Shown here: positions 44,173 to 60,509 of the stretch, piece by piece | Numbering within the stretch: the stretch's first letter is position 1 | Layout: each line of letters starts with the position of its first letter | Source of the DNA: Brenneria rubrifaciens | GTDB taxonomy: Bacteria; Pseudomonadota; Gammaproteobacteria; Enterobacterales; Enterobacteriaceae | Direction: 5' to 3' | Length of the DNA stretch: 64,000 nt | Assembly: GCF_005484945.1 (NCBI RefSeq) | Contig: NZ_CP034035.1 | Coordinates: forward strand, 3,348,001-3,412,000 | Position numbers and translations under genes: made by a program | The notes under the pieces: generated by a model | Told to the model about the DNA's origin: nothing | Seen by the model: only the letters and a program-made list of their open reading frames with translations | Database searches by the model: none

Positions 44173-45624
44173 TTAATCACGCCAGAATGTCGGCGTAAAC
44201 AAAACCAAAAGAGTAAATACCTCCAAACGTCCGAACAGCATCGTCAGGATCAAAATCCATTTCGCAGCATCGTTCATGGAGGTGAAGTTATCTGCGACCA
44301 CGCCCAGGCCTGGCCCCAAATTATTTAACGTTGCCGCGACAGCTGCAAACGCAGAGAAATCATCAACGCCTGTAGCAATGACCGCCAACATACTAACAAT
44401 GAAAACCAGCGCGTAGGCGGAGAAAAATCCCCATACGGCTTCCAGTATCCTTTCAGGCAGGGCTCGATGACCCAATTTTATCGTGTAAACCGCATTAGGA
44501 TGCACCAGTCGTTTCAACTCACGCGAACCTTGCAGGAAAAGCAGTAGGATACGAATCACCTTCAATCCCCCGCCGGTAGATCCCGCGCAGCCGCCAATGA
44601 ATGCGGAACATAATAGAAGAACAGGTAAAAACAAGGGCCATGAAGCAATACTATCGGTCATGAAACCGGCCGTCGTCGCCATGGAAACAACCTGAAAAAA
44701 TGCCTGATTCAGCGTTTGCATACCGCTGGCATAGACATTGTGAAACCACAGTACAACAGTACATACCACGACAAGAGACATCTGGACGAAAATGAACATC
44801 CGAAATTCGGGGTCTCGCCAGTAAACCCGGAGGCTGCGCCCGCTCAATACGGCAAAGTGCAGACCAAAGTTACAGCCGGAAATCAACAAAAAGATGGCAA
44901 TGATGGTATTAATCGTCGGGTTATTAAAATAGCCGATACTCGCGTCATGGGTAGAAAAACCGCCTACCGATACCGTGGAAAAGCTGTGACCAATCGCGTC
45001 AAAAACCGGCATACCGGCCAGCCATAGCGATAGGGCGCAAGCGAGGGTAAGCAACAAATAGATTAGCCATAGCGTTTTTGCAGTATCGGCAATCCTCGGA
45101 CGCATCTTGTTGTCTTTCAACGGTCCCGGCATTTCTGCACGATAAAGCTGCATGCCACCAACGCCCAAGATAGGCAAAATGGCGACGGCCAGAACGATGA
45201 TCCCCATACCGCCGAACCATTGCAGCATTTGCCGATAAAAGAGTATTGCCTTGGGCAGTGAATCCAGCCCCACCAGCGTGGTTGCCCCCGTCGTCGTCAG
45301 GCCGGAAAAAGACTCGAAAAAGGCATCCGTCACACCAAGATTCGGATGTTCTGCAAATAGAAAAGGCATCGCCCCGACACTGCCGAGCACGGTCCAGAAC
45401 AGGACCACAATCAGGAATCCTTCACGGGATTTCAATTCATGCCGTTGCTTTCGATTAGGTAGCCAGAGTATGACCCCGATAGCCAGTGCGACAAAAAATG
45501 TCTGGGTGAAAGCCCGACCGGCGCCATCACGATAGATTAAGGCCACCAGTCCTGGGATAAACATTGTCCCGGAAAAAAGGATAACCAACAGGCCCACAAT
45601 TCGAGTTATGGCACGCAAATGCAT
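44173..45624 (-). CDS. trkH: Trk system potassium uptake protein TrkH
   Basis: This 483-residue K+ channel subunit of the inner membrane works with TrkA. Four degenerate P-loops are visible: SGLTTTGATTL (about 105), FSTVSVGGFSTHD (about 220), SMATTAGFMTDS (about 318), and the last near ATLNNLGPGLGVV (about 440). The length equals E. coli TrkH (483). It overlaps the end of the yigZ remnant by 19 bases, a relic of the pepQ-yigZ-trkH-hemG operon. Confidence 0.97.
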   Translation of the reverse strand: MHLRAITRIVGLLVILFSGTMFIPGLVALIYRDGAGRAFTQTFFVALAIGVILWLPNRKQRHELKSREGFLIVVLFWTVLGSVGAMPFLFAEHPNLGVTDAFFESFSGLTTTGATTLVGLDSLPKAILFYRQMLQWFGGMGIIVLAVAILPILGVGGMQLYRAEMPGPLKDNKMRPRIADTAKTLWLIYLLLTLACALSLWLAGMPVFDAIGHSFSTVSVGGFSTHDASIGYFNNPTINTIIAIFLLISGCNFGLHFAVLSGRSLRVYWRDPEFRMFIFVQMSLVVVCTVVLWFHNVYASGMQTLNQAFFQVVSMATTAGFMTDSIASWPLFLPVLLLCSAFIGGCAGSTGGGLKVIRILLLFLQGSRELKRLVHPNAVYTIKLGHRALPERILEAVWGFFSAYALVFIVSMLAVIATGVDDFSAFAAVAATLNNLGPGLGVVADNFTSMNDAAKWILILTMLFGRLEVFTLLVLFTPTFWRD

Positions 45625-45896
45625 TGCAGAAAATTCCTTAGTGATTCATAAAACAGCGCTGAGATTACTGTGAAATTAGCAATTAATGCCACCAACCGCG
45701 GTTCAGACCGCGCAATCGCACCGCCATAGGCCATGGCCATCCCGCCAGTACCCGGTTGAACACCAACACAGTAATGGACGACGACTGCGGTAATCTCTTC
45801 GATACCGCTGCCCGATAGTTGCCCCGGCATGGTGATAAAACGACGTTTCTTGGTTTCGCACTGAAACTCACTGATCCAATGGGAACCGAATCGCAC
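45606..45896 (-). pseudogene. yigZ: yigZ remnant (IMPACT family), internally deleted and truncated
   Basis: The gene slot between pepQ and trkH holds only a 96-codon frame. KKRRFITM near residue 20 corresponds to the YigZ N-terminus. It jumps at once to QLSGSGIEEITAVVVHYCVG and GTGGMAMAYGGAIARS, the central YigZ block, so about 60 residues are missing in frame. After that block the sequence no longer matches, and the C-terminal 100 residues of the 205-residue family are gone. E. coli YigZ is a conserved protein of uncertain role. An alternative, a new short protein, is less likely. Confidence 0.75.
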
Positions 45897-45900
45897 TACA

Positions 45901-47232
45901 TCAGGCCAGATTCAGATCGCGGGTCATATTTTCAACACGCTTTTCATGGATGACGATATTATCCTCAATACGGATGCCGCCAAAAGGTTTTAAGGCATCA
46001 ATTTTCTGCCAGTTGAAATGCTGGCTGAATGCACCAGAGCGCCAGGGCTCAAGCAGCGAATCAATAAAGTAAACACCGGGTTCGATAGTTAATACCATGC
46101 CAGGCTCAATCGTCCGGGTGCAGCGCAAATGAGGATGTTGGGAAGGCGCAGCTAAGTGAGTGCCGCGATCGTCCTGCATAAAGCCCGCTGCATCATGCAC
46201 CTGTAACCCTAAGAGGTGCCCTAATCCATGCGGGAAGAAGGGGAAAGTCAGTCCGTTTTCCACGATCGCTTCTTCACTGACCCCTTGAATCAACTGATGT
46301 GATTTCAACAGATTCGCAATACGCTGGTGCATTTGCAGATGATAATCGGTATAGCATACGCCAGCCTGAACCGTATCGATCAGACCGATCTGCGCCTGAT
46401 TCAGATCTTTCACCAGAGCGGCAAACGCATTATCACCCAGTGAAGAATACGTACGGGTCAGATCGGCCGCATAACCGTTATATTCAGCACCCGCATCAAT
46501 CAGAAAACTACGAACCTCCGATGGAGCCTGGTGCTCCAAGCGGGTGTAATGCAGCACGGCGGCATGTTCATTCAGCGCGATGATATTGCTATAAGGCACA
46601 TCGGTATCGCGATGACCGGTTGCCGTCAGGTAGGCCAAATTAATATCAAACTCGCTCATGCCGGACAAAAAAGCTTCATGCGCGGCACGGTGTCCCAGTA
46701 CCGCCGTTTTCTGCGCTTCCCGCATGCAGGCCAGTTCATAGTCCGTTTTATAAGCACGATGATAATGCAGATAATCAAGCACGCCTTGAGGATTGATATT
46801 TTCCGCATGAATGCCCAGATCTATCGCACGCTGCGGGGTATAGCCAATATAGGCCACGCGTTGCCGCGAAGCCGGGAGTCGCTTCCCGATGTCGTCGGCA
46901 TGACGCAAAACCGAAATCTCTACATCGTTGGTCCAGAAACTGTCCGGTACGGGTGCGACGTTGTGCCAGTAGTCGACCGGCGAATAAAACCACAGTTTTG
47001 GCGGATTAACACCATCTACCCAAAGCCAGCAATTGGGAACCTGCGTGACCGGAACCCAAGCTTTAAACTGTGGGTTGACCTTGAAAGGATAGTCGTGATC
47101 GTCCAGAAATACGCTCAAGAACTCACCGGAATGGATCAACAATGCATCAAGCTGATGACGTTCAAGAACGACCTGCGTGCGCTGCTGCAAAGTCGCCAAA
47201 TGGTGGTGATATAAAAAAGCCAGCTTTTCCAT
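45901..47232 (-). CDS. pepQ: Xaa-Pro dipeptidase PepQ
   Basis: This 443-residue (E. coli length) cytosolic metallopeptidase splits dipeptides with C-terminal proline. Its pita-bread fold has the five metal ligands: Asp in [19 protein letters not shown], His in [14 protein letters not shown], and Glu in LTIEPGVYF and GGIRIEDNI. It is divergent from fadB with 184 bases between, which hold the FadR site. It is first in the former pepQ-yigZ-trkH-hemG operon. Confidence 0.97.
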   Translation of the reverse strand: MEKLAFLYHHHLATLQQRTQVVLERHQLDALLIHSGEFLSVFLDDHDYPFKVNPQFKAWVPVTQVPNCWLWVDGVNPPKLWFYSPVDYWHNVAPVPDSFWTNDVEISVLRHADDIGKRLPASRQRVAYIGYTPQRAIDLGIHAENINPQGVLDYLHYHRAYKTDYELACMREAQKTAVLGHRAAHEAFLSGMSEFDINLAYLTATGHRDTDVPYSNIIALNEHAAVLHYTRLEHQAPSEVRSFLIDAGAEYNGYAADLTRTYSSLGDNAFAALVKDLNQAQIGLIDTVQAGVCYTDYHLQMHQRIANLLKSHQLIQGVSEEAIVENGLTFPFFPHGLGHLLGLQVHDAAGFMQDDRGTHLAAPSQHPHLRCTRTIEPGMVLTIEPGVYFIDSLLEPWRSGAFSQHFNWQKIDALKPFGGIRIEDNIVIHEKRVENMTRDLNLA

Positions 47233-47374
47233 GAATTTTCCTGTTCGTCACAACACAATCTTTCCATTTTAACACAGCCATGAATCAACGGCAGTGTCCG
47301 GTCCGATGTGATCCCAATAGCAAAAACTCAACCTATTGTTTGCAATAAATTAACACTATAGCCACAATTCAATC

Positions 47375-47391
47375 ATCTGGTCGTACCAGAT
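47375..47391 (+). promoter_or_regulatory. FadR operator of fadBA
   Basis: ATCTGGTCGTACCAGAT is a perfect 7-bp palindrome around a 3-base centre, matching the E. coli fadB FadR site. It lies 25 bases before the fadB start. FadR represses here until long-chain acyl-CoA releases it. Confidence 0.92.
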
Positions 47392-47416
47392 TGCTTACCT
47401 AAATTCGGAGATAAAC

Positions 47417-50780
<3,364 letters not shown>

Positions 50781-50806
50781 GTTAGCCTACAACTTTTCCC
50801 TGTGGG

Positions 50807-50834
50807 AAATCCCACTGATGTTAGCGGGATTTTA
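50807..50834 (+). terminator. Terminator of fadBA
   Basis: AAATCCC-A-CT pairs with AG-C-GGGATTT around a 6-nt loop with one mismatch, followed by TTATCC. It lies 26 bases after the fadA stop and before the convergent fre. Confidence 0.6.
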
Positions 50835-50858
50835 TCCCTACAGATCAGGATAATCGTT

Positions 50859-51560
50859 TCAAATAAACGAAAAAGCATCGCTGAACATGTGTGCTGCAAG
50901 CGCACCGCGTTCATTACAGAAACGTTCCCGCGCAATTTTCGCCATCTCAAAGCGGCCAGCAATATAAATATCCTGATCGGCTAATGAACCGTAATCCTGT
51001 AATACCGCGCTTAGCACCGTCCCGGTTCGGCCATTCCAGCCATCTTCGGGCTGTTCGACTACGGGAATCACCTGTAGGTTGGGATATTGGGTCGTCAGCT
51101 TTTCCAGTTCGGCAAGGTCATAAAGGTGCTTGCTTTCCCTGCCGCCCCAGTAGATGGAAATACAGCGTTCAGGCTGCTGTGCCAGCGCGGTAAGCAGAAT
51201 AGAGCGGGCATAGGAAAAGCCGGTTCCGCCAGCAATCAGGACTAACGGACGCTGGCTATCTTCGCGCAACCAGGCTTCACCATGGGGAATATCCACCGTC
51301 AGCGTTTTCTCTTTAAGGATGCGCTCCATCACCGCCATTGCGTAAAGATTAAGCTCTGACGCACCAATGTGCAGCTCGATGAAACTCCGCTCCATCGGCG
51401 TGGATGCCAACGAGAAAGGACGTTTATCGCGATCGTCCATCACAACCATCAGATACTGACCCGCACGAAAAGAAAAAGGCGCCCCGGGTAACAAGCGAAC
51501 GCGATAAACCGTATCGGTTATGGCCTCTACCGAAGTCACTTTACAGCTCAATGTTGTCAT
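50859..51560 (-). CDS. fre: NAD(P)H-flavin reductase
   Basis: This 233-residue protein, the same length as E. coli Fre, reduces free riboflavin/FMN/FAD with NAD(P)H and supplies reduced flavin to other enzymes. Next to ubiD this matters because UbiX/UbiD chemistry uses reduced flavin. Flavin-site motif RPFSLAS and nucleotide motif [14 protein letters not shown] are intact. The start at ATG 51560 (MTTLSCKV) is that of E. coli; a longer frame from 51581 is not conserved. It lies 53 bases after ubiD. Confidence 0.97.
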   Translation of the reverse strand: MTTLSCKVTSVEAITDTVYRVRLLPGAPFSFRAGQYLMVVMDDRDKRPFSLASTPMERSFIELHIGASELNLYAMAVMERILKEKTLTVDIPHGEAWLREDSQRPLVLIAGGTGFSYARSILLTALAQQPERCISIYWGGRESKHLYDLAELEKLTTQYPNLQVIPVVEQPEDGWNGRTGTVLSAVLQDYGSLADQDIYIAGRFEMAKIARERFCNERGALAAHMFSDAFSFI

Positions 51561-51613
51561 GCATTCCCTCTGTAGGGTCATAAAAGCAAAACGGAGAACA
51601 GAGCAACAGCCAC

Positions 51614-53101
51614 TTAACGCCGGGGTTCTCTGCCGCTAAAAATGTCAAGCTCATCCCATATGGCATCAACGCGGGCACACACCTGCGGATCTTTCTTGAT
51701 CGGGCGTCCCCACTCGCGCTGCGTTTCGCCCGGCCATTTATTGGTGGCGTCCAGTCCCATTTTGGAACCCAAACCGGAAACCGGCGAGGCAAAATCCAAG
51801 TAGTCTATCGGTGTATTTTCCACTAATACGGTATCGCGCGCCGGGTCCATACGCGTTGTGATCGCCCAGATCACATCTTTCCAGTCACGGGCGTTAATGT
51901 CATCGTCACAGACGATGACAAACTTCGTGTACATAAACTGCCGCAAAAAAGACCAAACGCCCATCATCACGCGTTTCGCATGACCGGCGTACTGTTTCTT
52001 CATGGTAACGACCGCCAGACGATAAGAGCAACCCTCAGGCGGTAAATAAAAATCGACAATTTCAGGAAACTGCTTTTGCAAAATGGGAACAAAGACTTCA
52101 TTTAACGCCACGCCCAATACAGCGGGCTCATCAGGCGGGCGACCGGTATACGTGGAGTGATAAATCGCACCATGTCGCTGGGTAATATGCGTCACCGTGA
52201 ACACGGGAAAATTATCGACCTCATTATAATAGCCGGTGTGATCGCCGTACGGTCCTTCCGGCGCCATCTCACCTGCTTCAATATAGCCTTCCAGCACAAT
52301 TTCCGCACTGGCCGGCACTTCTAGATCGTTAGACAGACATTTCACGACTTCGGTTTTATGACCGCGCAGCAAACCGGCAAAGGCGTACTCGGACAAGGTA
52401 TCCGGCACAGGGGTCACCGCGCCCAAAATGGTGGCCGGGTCAGCCCCCAACGCGACGGAAACAGGGAAACGCTGGCCGGGATTTTCCTGACGCCATTCCT
52501 GAAAATCCAACGCGCCGCCGCGATGCGACAACCACCGCATAATCAATTTGTTTTTTCCCAACATCTGCTGCCGGTAAATGCCCAGATTCTGGCGCTCTTT
52601 ATTCGGCCCCCGAGTCACGGTCAGTCCCCAGGTGATGAGCGGCGCCGCATCTTCCAGCCAGCATTGCATGACGGGTATCCGCCGCAAATCGACGTCATCA
52701 CCTTGCCAAACCTGTTCCTGGCACGGCGCGGACGATAGCCGTTTGGTCGGCATATTCAACACCTGTCGGAATTTCGGCATTTTATCCACCAGATCGCGAA
52801 ATCCCTTCGGTGGCTCAGGCTCTTTCAAAAATGCCAGCAGTTTCCCGACCTCCCGCAAGGCACTGACGTCCTCCTGCCCCATCCCAAGCGCGACGCGCTT
52901 CGGCGTGCCAAATAAATTACACAGCACGGGCATGTCGTAGCCCTTCGGATTTTCAAACAACAACGCCGGGCCCTCCGCACGCAGGGTCCGGTCGGCAATC
53001 TCCGTCATTTCAAGATAGGGATCAATGGGCTGGCTAATGCGTTTCAATTCCCCCCTCTCTTCCAGCAGCGAGAGGAATTCGCGTAAGTCACGGTATTTCA
53101 T
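51614..53101 (-). CDS. ubiD: 4-hydroxy-3-polyprenylbenzoate decarboxylase UbiD
   Basis: This 495-residue enzyme removes the carboxylate in ubiquinone synthesis using prenylated FMN made by UbiX. The N-terminus [22 protein letters not shown], the prFMN region [19 protein letters not shown], and the E(D)E catalytic region around [12 protein letters not shown] are typical. The length is that of E. coli (497). It is followed by fre and divergent from rfaH. Together with ubiE, ubiJ and ubiB it places four ubiquinone genes in this window. Confidence 0.97.
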   Translation of the reverse strand: MKYRDLREFLSLLEERGELKRISQPIDPYLEMTEIADRTLRAEGPALLFENPKGYDMPVLCNLFGTPKRVALGMGQEDVSALREVGKLLAFLKEPEPPKGFRDLVDKMPKFRQVLNMPTKRLSSAPCQEQVWQGDDVDLRRIPVMQCWLEDAAPLITWGLTVTRGPNKERQNLGIYRQQMLGKNKLIMRWLSHRGGALDFQEWRQENPGQRFPVSVALGADPATILGAVTPVPDTLSEYAFAGLLRGHKTEVVKCLSNDLEVPASAEIVLEGYIEAGEMAPEGPYGDHTGYYNEVDNFPVFTVTHITQRHGAIYHSTYTGRPPDEPAVLGVALNEVFVPILQKQFPEIVDFYLPPEGCSYRLAVVTMKKQYAGHAKRVMMGVWSFLRQFMYTKFVIVCDDDINARDWKDVIWAITTRMDPARDTVLVENTPIDYLDFASPVSGLGSKMGLDATNKWPGETQREWGRPIKKDPQVCARVDAIWDELDIFSGREPRR

Positions 53102-53302
53102 GCTGATCGTCGGGGCAGTTTATTAAGGCGACCATTATAAAGTCTCTTCTCCAGCCTGTCGCTTTTTAGTGCCGCTATTTATAACAGTCCCCAACGCCCG
53201 TCACCTCGTCGCTATGTAACATTAAAAATTTCTTCCGAAAATTTTTTATCCGCGCCTGCTTTTGTTATGCTTGCACGTCATCATCATAAGCTTGCGAAAT
53301 AT

Positions 53303-53791
53303 ATGGAAGCCTGGTACTTACTGTATTGTAAACGTGGTCAACTGCTACGGGCGAAAGAACATCTTGAGCGTCAGGATGTTACCTGCATGAGCCCTATGAT
53401 CACACTGGATAAAATCGTCCGAGGTAAACGTACCGAGGTTTGCGAACCGCTTTTTCCAAACTACCTGTTTGTCGCATTCGATCCCGAGTGTATCCATACC
53501 ACGACGATCAGCGCCACGCGTGGCGTCAGTCATTTCATACGATTCGGTAATGTGCCGGCCATCATCCCGCAGCAAGTGATAGACGACCTGTCATCAAATC
53601 CGATGCAAGGAATCACCGATCCGCAGACCCCGCAGCCGGGTGATGAGGTGTTGATTACCGAGGGGATTTTTAGCGGTCTGCAAGCGATCTATACCGAGCC
53701 GGATGGCGAAGCCCGGTCTATGCTACTGCTGAACTTGCTGAACAAACAGGTGCGACAAAGTATTGATAACCGTCAGTTTCAGAAAATGTGA
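53303..53791 (+). CDS. rfaH: Transcription antiterminator RfaH
   Basis: This 162-residue, E. coli-length NusG paralogue binds RNA polymerase paused at ops sites and extends transcription and translation of LPS core, capsule and other long operons. The NGN domain is [12 protein letters not shown] through [10 protein letters not shown] and [12 protein letters not shown]; the fold-switching KOW domain follows ([21 protein letters not shown]). I start at ATG 53303, the E. coli start; upstream in-frame codons from 53267 lack a ribosome site. It is divergent from ubiD. Confidence 0.96.
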   Translation: MEAWYLLYCKRGQLLRAKEHLERQDVTCMSPMITLDKIVRGKRTEVCEPLFPNYLFVAFDPECIHTTTISATRGVSHFIRFGNVPAIIPQQVIDDLSSNPMQGITDPQTPQPGDEVLITEGIFSGLQAIYTEPDGEARSMLLLNLLNKQVRQSIDNRQFQKM

Positions 53792-53821
53792 GAGCAGAGC
53801 GGCAGAGAACCGCTCTGCTCT
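53791..53821. terminator. Perfect hairpin between convergent rfaH and hemB
   Basis: A 12-bp perfect stem AGAGCAGAGCGG with its complement and a 7-nt loop begins at the last base of the rfaH stop codon. No T tract follows on either strand, so it may act with Rho or as a 3'-end stabiliser. Confidence 0.55.
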
Positions 53822-53828
53822 CGCCCCG

Positions 53829-55651
<1,823 letters not shown>

Positions 55652-55700
55652 TGGCTACTTACCCGTCTATCGCCGCGGTAGCGCGGCCACCCTAGCGAAC

Positions 55701-55727
55701 AAAAAACAAAACCTCTCAAAGAGAGGT
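55701..55727 (-). terminator. Intrinsic terminator after tatC
   Basis: ACCTCTC, loop TTT, GAGAGGT, then TTTGTTTTTTG on the minus strand. It separates tatABC from tatD. Confidence 0.88.
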
Positions 55728-55759
55728 CATTTCCTTTCCCACAGACCGGCAGAATCACG

Positions 55760-56512
55760 TCACGGCGCAGGTTCTTCGGTTTCAGCACGACGCCCTTTCC
55801 CCACATAGAACCGGGAGAAGAATACGCCGATTTCAAACAGCAGGTACATGGGGATCGCCAACAGCGTCTGAGAAAACACGTCCGGGGGCGTCAACAACAT
55901 ACCAACGACAAAGGCGCCGACCAACATATAAGGCCGTTTCTTCTTCAAATCTTCCGGGGTAACTACGCCGCTCCAGCATAACAACACGATAGCGATCGGC
56001 ACTTCAAACGACACGCCAAAGGCCATAAAGAGCGCCATGACAAAATCGAGATAGTTGTTGATATCCGTCGCAATCAGAACCCCTTGGGGTGCAGTTTTAG
56101 CAAAAAAGCCAAACGCCAGCGGAAAAACCACAAAGTAGGCAAACGCCATACCAGCGTAGAAAAGCAAACTGCTGGAAACCAGTAATGGCATCATCAAACG
56201 GCGTTCATGTTTGTACAACGCCGGGGCAACAAACGCCCAGACCTGATACAACACCAATGGCGCGGAGACAAACACCGATACGATCATCGTCAGCTTTATG
56301 GGCGTGAAAAACGGCGAGGCGACATCGGTGGCGATCATGCTCGCGCCCGCGGGGAGTTGCTCAATCAGCGGAGCGGATACCATCTGATAAATGTCGTTGG
56401 CGAAATACACCAGACAACAGAACACCGCCAGTACGCAAATAATACTGTTCAATAACCGTTTACGCAGTTCGATCAGGTGGCTAATTAGCGGTTGAGTATC
56501 TTCAGCAGCCAT
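55760..56512 (-). CDS. tatC: Twin-arginine translocase subunit TatC
   Basis: This 250-residue inner-membrane protein has six membrane helices and, with TatB, recognises twin-arginine signal peptides on folded proteins. N-terminal [15 protein letters not shown] carries the conserved Glu for signal binding; [12 protein letters not shown] and [12 protein letters not shown] are family blocks. The tail after residue 235 is short and charged. It starts 3 bases after tatB in the tatABC operon. Confidence 0.97.
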   Translation of the reverse strand: MAAEDTQPLISHLIELRKRLLNSIICVLAVFCCLVYFANDIYQMVSAPLIEQLPAGASMIATDVASPFFTPIKLTMIVSVFVSAPLVLYQVWAFVAPALYKHERRLMMPLLVSSSLLFYAGMAFAYFVVFPLAFGFFAKTAPQGVLIATDINNYLDFVMALFMAFGVSFEVPIAIVLLCWSGVVTPEDLKKKRPYMLVGAFVVGMLLTPPDVFSQTLLAIPMYLLFEIGVFFSRFYVGKGRRAETEEPAP

Positions 56513-56515
56513 AAA

Positions 56516-57037
56516 CTAACGATCATCACTTATTTGATGGGGAGAAACAGCGGGAGGCTGTTCAGATTTGGGTTTGTTCTCCGCTACCTGCGCTGGCGCA
56601 ATCGGACGGCTTTCCTGAGTATGCGCCGACGGGATTAATGAGGGAGCCCTTTCAGTATCAATCACACCGTCATAAACCGCTTCCGGGTCGTCCAACGGCT
56701 GATTAGCCGGGGTCTGAGACGCCTGCCCTTCATCAGTCGCTGATGGCGGATAGCCGCGCTTCATTGCTTCAGCCGCCTCTTTAAGTTCATCCATAGACGC
56801 TTTCAATTCCGGCGACAGATTTTGCAGACTGGCTTTTTCCACCTTCTTCAGACTTGCCTGCAACTCCTGCAATTTCAATTCCTGCGACAGCTCACTTTGA
56901 ACCGTAGACGCCAGCGAACGCAGTGTCTTAATCCAGTTGGCGACGGTTCTTACTGCAACGGGTAGACGTTCAGGCCCAAGAACGACCAGACCTATCACCA
57001 TAACCAGCAACAGCTCGCTAAACCCGATATCAAACAC
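56516..57037 (-). CDS. tatB: Twin-arginine translocase subunit TatB
   Basis: The protein has 173 residues. A single N-terminal membrane helix ([20 protein letters not shown]) with GPERLP at the hinge is followed by an amphipathic helix and a charged, Pro/Glu-rich cytoplasmic tail. It is the TatC partner in the receptor complex. The Glu in FSEL at position 8 and GPERLP separate it from TatA. Three-base gaps to tatA and tatC show one operon. Confidence 0.96.
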   Translation of the reverse strand: MFDIGFSELLLVMVIGLVVLGPERLPVAVRTVANWIKTLRSLASTVQSELSQELKLQELQASLKKVEKASLQNLSPELKASMDELKEAAEAMKRGYPPSATDEGQASQTPANQPLDDPEAVYDGVIDTERAPSLIPSAHTQESRPIAPAQVAENKPKSEQPPAVSPHQISDDR

Positions 57038-57040
57038 AGA

Positions 57041-57301
57041 TTATACCTGCTCTTTATGCTGGCTCTTTGCGTCGTCTTTTTTCGCTTCCGGCTGCTGTTC
57101 TGCGATTGTCTTGGTGGCAAAATCCGCATCCTGTTGCGCCTTGTCCGTATTGTCGGACGGCTGCTCATCACTCATGGCTTTTTTAAAGCCTTTGATTGAT
57201 GCGCCCAGATCCGAGCCCAGCGTTCTCAGCTTGTTGGTGCCAAACAGTAATACGACGATTACCGCGATAATCAGTAAGTTCCAAATACTAATGCCACCCA
57301 T
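57041..57301 (-). CDS. tatA: Twin-arginine translocase subunit TatA
   Basis: This 86-residue pore-forming subunit has the start [20 protein letters not shown] (one membrane helix), then [14 protein letters not shown] and an amphipathic helix with FKKAM, and an acidic/Gln-rich tail. Many copies gather at TatBC to pass folded proteins. It is first in tatABC, 84 bases after ubiB. Confidence 0.96.
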   Translation of the reverse strand: MGGISIWNLLIIAVIVVLLFGTNKLRTLGSDLGASIKGFKKAMSDEQPSDNTDKAQQDADFATKTIAEQQPEAKKDDAKSQHKEQV

Positions 57302-57385
57302 ACCGTTTACCTCGTGCCAAAAAAGGGGTCATAAAAATTACCGTCATTCTATAATGGGTAATCCCGCTATGCGTCATGATATGCT

Positions 57386-59026
57386 TCACTGAGTTCGACG
57401 CCAGCCAATAATCCAGGCGACAATTCCCGCAGCCATCAATCCCGAAGGAACGATATCGGCTTCAACATGGCTCACCAGTAACACCGTACCACTGATTAAC
57501 AACGTTGCGCCAATGCCGAGTAGGTAACGGGACTGTCCCTGGCGAACATGTTGAGTCCGCAACTCGCCCGCAAGCTTGTCCACACTCTGTTTCAACATCT
57601 TATGCTGGCGTAAGCCGTCATAAAATAATTCCGGGATCTCTGGCAGTTTCTCTGCCCAGAACGGGGCTTTTTCTTTTAAGGCTCGCATCACCGCCGGTAT
57701 GCCAACCTGTTCTTTCAGCCAGCTTTCCAAAAACGGTTTTGCCGTCTTCCAGAGATCAAGTTGGGGATAGAGCTGCCGTCCAATCCCTTCGATATATAAC
57801 AAGGTTTTTTGCAACAGCACTAACTGGGGTTGTACTTCCATGTTAAAGCGGCGGGCCGTATTAAAGAGGTTCAATAATACATGACCAAATGAAATTTCCG
57901 CTAACGGCTTTTCAAAAATGGGCTCACAAACGGTGCGGATAGCAAACTCAAAATCTTCAACGTTGGTATCCGCAGGCACCCAGCCGGAATCCACATGCAA
58001 CTCGGCGACTTTGCGATAATCACGGTTGAAGAAGGCAATAAAATTCTCCGCCAGATAGCGTTTGTCTTCTTTGTTCAGGGAGCCGACAATACCGCAATCG
58101 ATCCCAATATACTGCGGATCTTCAGGGTGTTCGTGATTGATGAAGATATTGCCAGGGTGCATGTCCGCATGAAAGAAACTGTCACGGAATACCTGAGTGA
58201 AGAAGACCTGTACGCCGCGCTCCGCCAGAAGCTGCAAATTGGTGCCGTTGGCTTTCAGGGCGTTGATATCAGAAACCGGAATACCGTAAATACGCTCCAT
58301 GACCAACATGTTTTCGCTGCAATAATCCGAGTAAACTTCTGGAATATACAGCATCGGGCTGTCTTCAAAATTGCGTCTCAGTTGAATCGCATTCGCCGCC
58401 TCTCGCAGCAGGTTCAGTTCATCGAGCAGGGATTTTTCATATTCCTGCACGACTTCCCGCGGGCGAAGACGTCGTCCGTCGGGCATAAGCCTCGGTAACC
58501 AGCCCGCCAGCCGCTTCATCAAGCGCATATCAGCTTTGATCACCGGTAAAATATCAGGCCGGATAACCTTAATAACAATTTCTTTTCCCGTGCTTTTCAG
58601 ACGCGCGGTATGCACCTGTGCAATAGACGCGGACGCCAGCGGTTTGATATCAAAATCATCAAACCAGCTTTCCAGCGGCGCCCCCCCCATCGAAAGCTCG
58701 ATTTGTTTACGCGCCAGCCCGCCATCAAAGGGGGCAACCCTGTCTTGAAGCATAGCCAGTTGATCGGCAATTGCCGGTGGAAACAGATCGCGTCGCGTTG
58801 ACATCATCTGACCAAATTTGATCCAGACTGGGCCAAGCGCCTGCAAAGCCAGCCGCAGACGCTCTCCCAATGGCATATTGTGGTGGCGGTTTGGCAACCA
58901 GAATAGCAAACGGCGGCCCAAACGCAGCGGGATCGTCAACCGCATTTTAGGAATCAGCTCATCCAGACCGTAGCTCAGCAAAACGCGAATGATGCTGTAA
59001 AGGCGAATCAGCTCTCCGGGCATCAT
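57386..59026 (-). CDS. ubiB: Ubiquinone biosynthesis regulatory protein kinase-like UbiB
   Basis: This 546-residue ADCK/ABC1-family ATPase is needed for coenzyme Q synthesis and transport of its lipid intermediates. The KxGQ motif is in [16 protein letters not shown] (about 70); the A-rich nucleotide loop is [21 protein letters not shown] and GIDCGIVG are the catalytic-type motifs. Two C-terminal membrane helices (about 500-545) anchor it. Its start overlaps ubiJ's stop (ATGA), giving translational coupling in ubiE-ubiJ-ubiB. Confidence 0.97.
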   Translation of the reverse strand: MMPGELIRLYSIIRVLLSYGLDELIPKMRLTIPLRLGRRLLFWLPNRHHNMPLGERLRLALQALGPVWIKFGQMMSTRRDLFPPAIADQLAMLQDRVAPFDGGLARKQIELSMGGAPLESWFDDFDIKPLASASIAQVHTARLKSTGKEIVIKVIRPDILPVIKADMRLMKRLAGWLPRLMPDGRRLRPREVVQEYEKSLLDELNLLREAANAIQLRRNFEDSPMLYIPEVYSDYCSENMLVMERIYGIPVSDINALKANGTNLQLLAERGVQVFFTQVFRDSFFHADMHPGNIFINHEHPEDPQYIGIDCGIVGSLNKEDKRYLAENFIAFFNRDYRKVAELHVDSGWVPADTNVEDFEFAIRTVCEPIFEKPLAEISFGHVLLNLFNTARRFNMEVQPQLVLLQKTLLYIEGIGRQLYPQLDLWKTAKPFLESWLKEQVGIPAVMRALKEKAPFWAEKLPEIPELFYDGLRQHKMLKQSVDKLAGELRTQHVRQGQSRYLLGIGATLLISGTVLLVSHVEADIVPSGLMAAGIVAWIIGWRRTQ

Positions 59027-59643
59027 CGTGGTGTCTCCAACTTCGTCAGCCGTTCGGACAACCGTTCGGCTGATTTCTCCAGAGCGGCAATTTCATCATG
59101 AAGCCAGGTATTTTCAAGTTTACCGGGCGCTAAACGCCACTCTTCCGTAAGCGTCTCTGACAACGCCTGTTGCTGTCTGCACAAGGTACGGCCGAATAAA
59201 CGCAGTGTTTTTTGCGCCGCCTGACTCAGCCCCTGCGCAACTATGTCGCCAAGATAGGGAGCGAGCCATTCCGCAGGATCAAACTCGGCTAAATCAAGCA
59301 GCGCAATAAATTGCTGAGCCACCTGAATATCACCTTCAATCACCAGCTCACCATTGCGCATCAGGACAGACAGATTCTGGCGATCGCGCAGCTTCATCAG
59401 CACGGATAAACGCATTTTAAGCAGGCAATCGGCCTGTTCTCCCCACCGGCTGACCACATCAAGACGCTGCTCGTTGAAGATCAGAACCAAAGGCGCATCC
59501 AGTTCAGACAACTCGATTTGCAGAGTTTTTCCATGCAGCCGCTGACGCGCCGCTTTCATACTGCGGTCGCGAAACAAAAGCTGATTCAGCACCGTTTCCA
59601 GCGAGGCGGTCAGAACAGACGTTATCAGCATTGGCATGTCCAA
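59023..59643 (-). CDS. ubiJ: Ubiquinone biosynthesis accessory factor UbiJ
   Basis: This 206-residue protein has an SCP2 lipid-binding domain; with UbiK it holds hydrophobic ubiquinone intermediates for the soluble Ubi complex. [28 protein letters not shown] matches the most conserved UbiJ stretch in order, and [20 protein letters not shown] follows. The C-terminal coiled segment ([19 protein letters not shown]) fits UbiK binding. It abuts ubiE with no gap and overlaps ubiB by 4 bases. Confidence 0.93.
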   Translation of the reverse strand: MDMPMLITSVLTASLETVLNQLLFRDRSMKAARQRLHGKTLQIELSELDAPLVLIFNEQRLDVVSRWGEQADCLLKMRLSVLMKLRDRQNLSVLMRNGELVIEGDIQVAQQFIALLDLAEFDPAEWLAPYLGDIVAQGLSQAAQKTLRLFGRTLCRQQQALSETLTEEWRLAPGKLENTWLHDEIAALEKSAERLSERLTKLETPR

Positions 59644-60399
59644 TCAGAATTTAAAACCACGGTGCAACGCGACAATCCCGCCGGTGAGATTGAAGTAATT
59701 TACGCTGTCGAAACCGGCGTCGCTCATCATTCCTTTCAACGTCTCCTGATCGGGATGCATACGAATGGACTCCGCCAAATAACGATAGCTACCGGCATCG
59801 CTGACCACCAGTTCACCAATTCTGGGCAGAATATGGAACGAGTAGATATCGTAGACCTTGCTTAACGGCTTCAGCGTCGGACTGGAGAATTCCAGCACCA
59901 GCAGACGGCCCCCTGGCTTCAGCACGCGGTACATGGAGCGCAGCGCTTTGTTTTTGTCTGTTACGTTACGTAAGCCGAAAGAGATGGTGATACAGTCAAA
60001 GAAATCGTCAGGGAACGGCAGCTCTTCCGCATTCGCCTGCACATAACTGATATTATTAATAATGCCTTTGTTGCGTAGCTTCTCCCGCCCCACTTTCAGC
60101 ATTGAGGCATTAATATCGGCCAGCACCACTTCACCTTCATCGCCTACAATACGGGAGAATTTTGCCGTCAAATCGCCCGTACCGCCCGCAACATCCAGGA
60201 CACGCTGCCCGCGCCGCACGCCGCTGCACTCGACTGTAAAACGTTTCCAGATGCGATGAATGCCGAAAGACATCAGGTCATTCATTAAATCGTATTTTGC
60301 TGCTACAGAATGAAAGACGTCAGCCACCATGACTTCTTTTTCATCTTTGGCGACAGTACGAAAACCAAAGTCGGTCGTTTTCTCCTGCTCATTAGCCAT
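59644..60399 (-). CDS. ubiE: Ubiquinone/menaquinone biosynthesis C-methyltransferase UbiE
   Basis: This 251-residue, E. coli-length SAM-dependent methyltransferase acts in both ubiquinone and menaquinone synthesis. The SAM loop is [12 protein letters not shown] near residue 70; signature [17 protein letters not shown] and [24 protein letters not shown] are intact. I start at ATG 60399 ([12 protein letters not shown]), the E. coli start. Menaquinone made through it feeds the fumarate reductase encoded earlier in the window. Confidence 0.97.
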   Translation of the reverse strand: MANEQEKTTDFGFRTVAKDEKEVMVADVFHSVAAKYDLMNDLMSFGIHRIWKRFTVECSGVRRGQRVLDVAGGTGDLTAKFSRIVGDEGEVVLADINASMLKVGREKLRNKGIINNISYVQANAEELPFPDDFFDCITISFGLRNVTDKNKALRSMYRVLKPGGRLLVLEFSSPTLKPLSKVYDIYSFHILPRIGELVVSDAGSYRYLAESIRMHPDQETLKGMMSDAGFDSVNYFNLTGGIVALHRGFKF

Positions 60400-60509
60400 T
60401 TTATCCGCCTGCAATTTTAGTCAAATTTCGGATCTGCTTATTCAGTAAAAAGAGTGTAACAGACCCATCTAAAAAGCCCACCGCCTGATGCCTATCGGTT
60501 TAAGGGCGA

